In this document: piece by piece, positions 60,539 through 64,000 of the stretch | Layout: each line of letters opens with the position of its first letter | How positions within the stretch are numbered: the stretch's first letter is position 1 | Assembly (NCBI RefSeq): GCF_006838285.1 | Contig: NZ_CP038228.1 | Location: 1,736,001 to 1,800,000, forward strand | Source of the DNA: Xanthomonas translucens pv. cerealis | GTDB lineage: Bacteria; Pseudomonadota; Gammaproteobacteria; Xanthomonadales; Xanthomonadaceae | Length of the DNA stretch: 64,000 nt | Direction: 5' to 3' | Made by a program: the position numbers and the translations under genes | Notes under the pieces: generated by a model | What the model saw: the letters and a program-made list of their open reading frames with translations, nothing else | The model's database searches: none | What the model was told of the DNA's origin: nothing

Positions 60539-62311
60539 ATGATCCGACCCTGGCTGGTCCCCTTTCTGCTGTCGATGCTGCTGTGCAGCATGCCATTGCT
60601 GGCCAGCGAGGCGGGCCTGTCCACGCAGGCCGAACGCAGCGGTTACGCGCGTACCGGCCGCTATGCGGAGACCATCGCATTGTGCGACGCGTTCGCGCAG
60701 CGCTATCCGCAGGCAGTGCGCTGCTTCGCCTTCGGCACCACGCCCGAAGGCCGGCCGATGCAGGCGCTGGCGGTGTCCACCTCCGGCGCGCTGGATGCGG
60801 CCGCCGCGCAGGCGCGCAAGCTGCCGGTGGTGCTGATCCAGGGCGGCATCCACGCCGGCGAGATCGACGGCAAGGACGCCGGCTTCCTGGCGCTGCGCCA
60901 GCTGCTCGACGGTGAGGCCGCGCGCGGCGCGCTGGACAAGCAGGTGTGGCTGTTCGTGCCGGTGTTCAACGTCGATGGCCACGAGCGCTTCGGCGCCTGG
61001 AACCGGCCCAACCAGCGCGGCCCGGAGCAGATGGGCTGGCGCACCACCGCGCAGAACCTCAACCTCAACCGCGACTACGTCAAGGCCGACGCGCCGGAGA
61101 TGCAGGCGATGCTGCGCCTGGTCGACCAGTGGGATCCGCTGCTGTACGTGGACCTGCACGTCACCGACGGCGCGCAGTTCGAACACGACGTGTCGGTGCA
61201 GGTGGAACCGCTGCATGCCGGCGACGCCGCGCTGCGCGGCGACGGCCTGCGCCTGCGCGACGGCGTACTCGCCGACCTGAAGCGGCAGGGCTCGCTGCCG
61301 CTGCCCTACTACCCCTCGTTCGTGGTCAACGACGACCCGGCGTCCGGCTTCGAGGACAACGTGGCCACGCCGCGCTTCTCGCATGGCTATTTCCAGCTAC
61401 GCAACCGCTTCGGCATGCTGGTGGAAACGCATTCGTGGAAGCCGTATCCGCAGCGCGTGCGGATCACCCGCAACACCATCGTCTCGGTGCTGCAGCAGGT
61501 GGCGCGCAACGGCAGCCGCTGGCGCGCCGACACGCTGGCCGCCGACGCGCGCGCGCAGCAACTGGGTGGGAAGACGGTAACGCTGGACTATCGCACCACC
61601 GAGCAGTCACGGCTGGTGGAGTTCCGCGGCTACGCCTATACCCGCACGCTGTCGCCGGTGTCCGGCGCGCTGATGACCCGCTACGACGAGCGCACCCCGC
61701 AGATATGGCGGGTATCGCTGCGCGATCACATCGTGCCCAGCGTCGAAGTCGTGGCGCCGCGCGCCGGCTATCTGGTGCCGGCCGCGCAGGCCGCGCGGGT
61801 CGCCGCCAAATTGCGCCAGCACGGCATCGCCTTCCGCACCCTGGAACGCGCCGCCACGCTGCCGGTGCAGACGTTCCATGCCGACGACGCCAGCTTCGCC
61901 GTGCGTTCCTCCGAAGGCCACCAGCGGCTCAGCGTGCAGGGCGCCTGGACACCGGAAACGCGCGCCATCGGCGCCGGTGCCTTGTTCGTGCCGATCGCCC
62001 AGCCCAAGGCGCGGCTGCTGATGGCGTTGCTGGAACCGCAGGCGCCGGACTCGCTGCTGCAATGGGGCGAATTCAACAGCGCCTTCGAACGCGCCGAATA
62101 CATGGAAGACTACGTCGCCGAGGACGTAGCGCGGCAGATGCTGGCCAGCGACCCGGCGCTGCAGGCCGAGTTCGAGGCCAAGCTCGAGCACGACGCCGAC
62201 TTCGCCAAGGATCCGCACGCGCGGCTGGAATTCTTCTACCGCCGCCATTCCTCCTGGGACACGCAGTACCGGCTGTATCCGGTGATGCGTAGCGACGAAG
62301 CGCCGTCCTAG
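60539..62311 (+). CDS. M14-family zinc carboxypeptidase, secreted
   Basis: 590 residues: signal peptide (MIRPWLVPFLLSMLLCSMPLLASEA). Then the carboxypeptidase fold has zinc ligands in 'GGIHAGEIDGKDAG' (HxxE) and 'LYVDLHVTDGAQFEH' (third His). Substrate-site text 'LNLNRDYVKADAPEM' and a C-terminal non-catalytic half complete it. It acts in the periplasm or outside. ATG 60539 is fixed by the signal peptide; upstream frame text is non-coding. Confidence 0.92.
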   Translation: MIRPWLVPFLLSMLLCSMPLLASEAGLSTQAERSGYARTGRYAETIALCDAFAQRYPQAVRCFAFGTTPEGRPMQALAVSTSGALDAAAAQARKLPVVLIQGGIHAGEIDGKDAGFLALRQLLDGEAARGALDKQVWLFVPVFNVDGHERFGAWNRPNQRGPEQMGWRTTAQNLNLNRDYVKADAPEMQAMLRLVDQWDPLLYVDLHVTDGAQFEHDVSVQVEPLHAGDAALRGDGLRLRDGVLADLKRQGSLPLPYYPSFVVNDDPASGFEDNVATPRFSHGYFQLRNRFGMLVETHSWKPYPQRVRITRNTIVSVLQQVARNGSRWRADTLAADARAQQLGGKTVTLDYRTTEQSRLVEFRGYAYTRTLSPVSGALMTRYDERTPQIWRVSLRDHIVPSVEVVAPRAGYLVPAAQAARVAAKLRQHGIAFRTLERAATLPVQTFHADDASFAVRSSEGHQRLSVQGAWTPETRAIGAGALFVPIAQPKARLLMALLEPQAPDSLLQWGEFNSAFERAEYMEDYVAEDVARQMLASDPALQAEFEAKLEHDADFAKDPHARLEFFYRRHSSWDTQYRLYPVMRSDEAPS

Positions 62312-62405
62312 CGCCGCACCCGGCTGTTCGCTTCCCCCGCTTCACCCTCCCCCACTCCCCGATGCGACTTTCCCTTCTGCTGCCGGAGAGGCTTCACGCC
62401 CTGCC

Positions 62406-64000
62406 ATGAAAACGTTTTCAGGACTCCTTTGCCTGGCGCTCGCGCTGGCCTGGCCGGCCTTCGCCGCGCCTGCGCCCGCGACCCCCAAGGACACCCCGAC
62501 GCTCAGCGTGGTCACGCTGAACCTCCACCACGACAAGCTCGACTGGCCGAAGCGGCGCAACCAGATCGTGCAGACCCTGCGCGAACTGCACCCGGATGCG
62601 ATCGCGCTGGAAGAAGTGCTGCAGCACGACACCCTGCCCAACCAGGCGCAGTGGCTGGCCGAGCAGCTCGGCTACGCGTGGTACTTCACCAGCGTCGATC
62701 TGCCCGGCGCCGCGCAGCGCTACGGCAACGCGCTGCTGACCCGGCGCCCGATCCTGGCACGCGAACAGATCCGCCTGAACCCGCTCGACGACAGCCGCAC
62801 GGCCGGGCGCCTGCGCCTGGACGTGGACGGCCGCGCGGTCAATCTCTATGTCACCCACCTGCACTGGACGCAAGCCGGTGGTGCGCTGCGCGAACGCCAG
62901 CTGCAGGACCTGCTGGCCTGGGTCGAGAAGACCGCCGACGGCGCGCCGTCGCTGCTGGCCGGCGACTTCAACGCCAGCGCCGATGCGCCGGAGCTGGCCG
63001 CGCTGCGCGCCGGCTTCGACGACAGCTACGGCAGCCTGCACGGCGCCAAGGACCGCCGCGCCGACAGCACCTTGAATCCGACGTTCAATCCGCCCAAGCG
63101 CATCGACCACGTGTTCTTCCAGCGCGCGCGCTTCGAACCGGTGAGCAGCCGCATCCTGTTCCAGACGCCCGATGCCAACGGCGTGTGGGCCTCGGACCAT
63201 TTCGGCCTGGTCAGCACCTTGCGCCTGGCGCCCAGCGCCAGCGCCGATGCGCAGCGCCCGTGGGCCGACCGCGCGCTGGCGCCGGACCGCCGCGCCGCGT
63301 TGCTGGTGCAGGCGATGACCCAGGACGAGAAATTCCAGCTGCTGCACAGCTACTTCGGCCTGGGCAAGGACGGCGGCCCGCTGCCGCCCGGCGCGCTCGG
63401 CTCGGCCGGCTTCGTGCCGGCGATAGAACGCCTGGGCATCGCCGCGCAACAGCTGGCCGATGCCGGCGTCGGCGTGACCAATCCGGGCAACGTGCGCCGC
63501 GGCGACCACGCCACCGCGCTGCCGTCCGGCCCGGCCACCGCCGCCACCTGGAACCGCGAACTGGCGTACGCCGGCGGCGCGACGATGGGCCGCGAAGCCT
63601 GGCAGCAGGGCTTCAACGTGCTGCTGGCCGGCAGCGTCAACCTGCAGCGCGATCCGCGCAACGGCCGCAACTTCGAGTACGCCGGCGAAGATCCGCTGCT
63701 GGCCGGGGTGATGGTCGGCGAGTCGATCCGCGGCGTGCAGAGCCAGCACGTGGTGTCGACGATGAAGCACTTCGCGATGAACGACCTGGAGACCGGGCGC
63801 AACACCCACAGCGCCGACATCGGCGCGCAGGCCATGCACGAATCGGACCTGCTGGCGTTCGAGCTGGCGCTGCAGATCGGCGAGCCCGGCTCGGTGATGT
63901 GTTCCTACAACCGCATCAACGGGATCTACGGCTGCGAGCACGACTACCTGCTCAACCAGGTGCTGAAGCAGGAATGGAAATTCCCCGGCTACGTGATGTC
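62406..64000 (+). CDS. Secreted EEP-domain nuclease/phosphatase fused to a GH3 glycosidase (partial, runs off the window)
   Basis: Open from ATG 62406 to the window end, at least 531 residues. Signal peptide (MKTFSGLLCLALALAWPAFA); then an endonuclease/exonuclease/phosphatase domain (about 33-275): 'SVVTLNLHHDK', 'DAIALEEVLQ', 'NLYVTHLHW', 'LLAGDFNASADAPELAAL', 'IDHVFFQ', 'WASDHFGLVSTLRLAP'. From about residue 285 the same frame continues as a family 3 glycosidase: 'RRAALLVQAMTQDEKFQLL', 'NRELAYAGGATMGREAW', 'AGEDPLLAGVMVGESIRGVQ', 'VVSTMKHFAMND', ending 'GYVMS' just before the expected nucleophile Asp. No stop or shift lies between domains. Whether this is a true two-domain protein or a gene fusion is discussed in findings. 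Confidence 0.85.
   Translation, partial: MKTFSGLLCLALALAWPAFAAPAPATPKDTPTLSVVTLNLHHDKLDWPKRRNQIVQTLRELHPDAIALEEVLQHDTLPNQAQWLAEQLGYAWYFTSVDLPGAAQRYGNALLTRRPILAREQIRLNPLDDSRTAGRLRLDVDGRAVNLYVTHLHWTQAGGALRERQLQDLLAWVEKTADGAPSLLAGDFNASADAPELAALRAGFDDSYGSLHGAKDRRADSTLNPTFNPPKRIDHVFFQRARFEPVSSRILFQTPDANGVWASDHFGLVSTLRLAPSASADAQRPWADRALAPDRRAALLVQAMTQDEKFQLLHSYFGLGKDGGPLPPGALGSAGFVPAIERLGIAAQQLADAGVGVTNPGNVRRGDHATALPSGPATAATWNRELAYAGGATMGREAWQQGFNVLLAGSVNLQRDPRNGRNFEYAGEDPLLAGVMVGESIRGVQSQHVVSTMKHFAMNDLETGRNTHSADIGAQAMHESDLLAFELALQIGEPGSVMCSYNRINGIYGCEHDYLLNQVLKQEWKFPGYVM

Overview
This is chromosomal DNA of a high-GC gammaproteobacterium, almost certainly Xanthomonas. The decisive evidence is gene order. 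acnB, acnA (rpfA), rpfB, rpfF, rpfC, rpfG, lysS, prfB, rpfD, recJ, rpfE, greA, carB, carA and dapB occur in the arrangement of the classical rpf (regulation of pathogenicity factors) cluster. RpfF has the expected 289 residues with both catalytic glutamates at positions 141 and 161. rpfH is absent: rpfG and rpfC are 2 bases apart. The window also carries an unusual load of broken genes (truncations, large internal deletions, small indels), so this is a lineage with noticeable gene erosion. I cannot name the species.

Layout. 1-7.4 kb: a sensor-protein remnant, acnB, a PIN-domain toxin-antitoxin pair, acnA and a ruined lipoprotein gene. 7.4-17.5 kb: DSF (diffusible signal factor) quorum-sensing genes. 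rpfB and rpfF are on + and converge on the rpfG-rpfC pair on -, followed by lysS, prfB (with its programmed frameshift) and rpfD, whose start codon looks lost. 17.5-30 kb: an accessory island of lower GC on the minus strand, lying between rpfD and a VIT/von Willebrand gene. It encodes a type I secretion system (HlyB-like ABC exporter, HlyD-like adaptor), two copies of a small lipoprotein and a very large RTX protein with an N-terminal lipase-like domain. 30-42 kb: a frameshifted VIT/DUF2135 gene, then recJ-rpfE-greA-carB-(four-helix-bundle ORF)-carA-dapB. 42-64 kb: ordinary housekeeping and envelope genes (tcdA, a c-type cytochrome, cold-shock protein, outer-membrane phospholipase, fumarase, ABC exporter, fpr, glutathione peroxidase, MarR, rhomboid, peptide transporter, M14 peptidase). 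These are interspersed with pseudogenes of an ECF sigma factor, an AhpD-like protein, a Dcp peptidase and a cyclopropane fatty acid synthase. The window ends inside a gene joining an EEP nuclease/phosphatase domain to a GH3 glycosidase.

The most interesting system is the island. The exporter gene has a pentanucleotide tract (four copies of TGCAT on its coding strand) between its natural start codon and the conserved body, and the two are out of frame at this copy number; two or five copies would restore the frame. The RTX gene is itself split by a one-base frameshift. Next to it lies an array made of an intact lipoprotein, a second lipoprotein with two in-frame stops, a short relic of a second RTX lipase N-terminus, and a short relic of a further lipoprotein C-terminus. 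This toxin-plus-immunity-like array, with decayed cassettes and a switchable exporter, suggests a secreted antagonistic lipase system in decay or under phase variation. Function is inferred; the frames, repeats and relics are read directly from the sequence.
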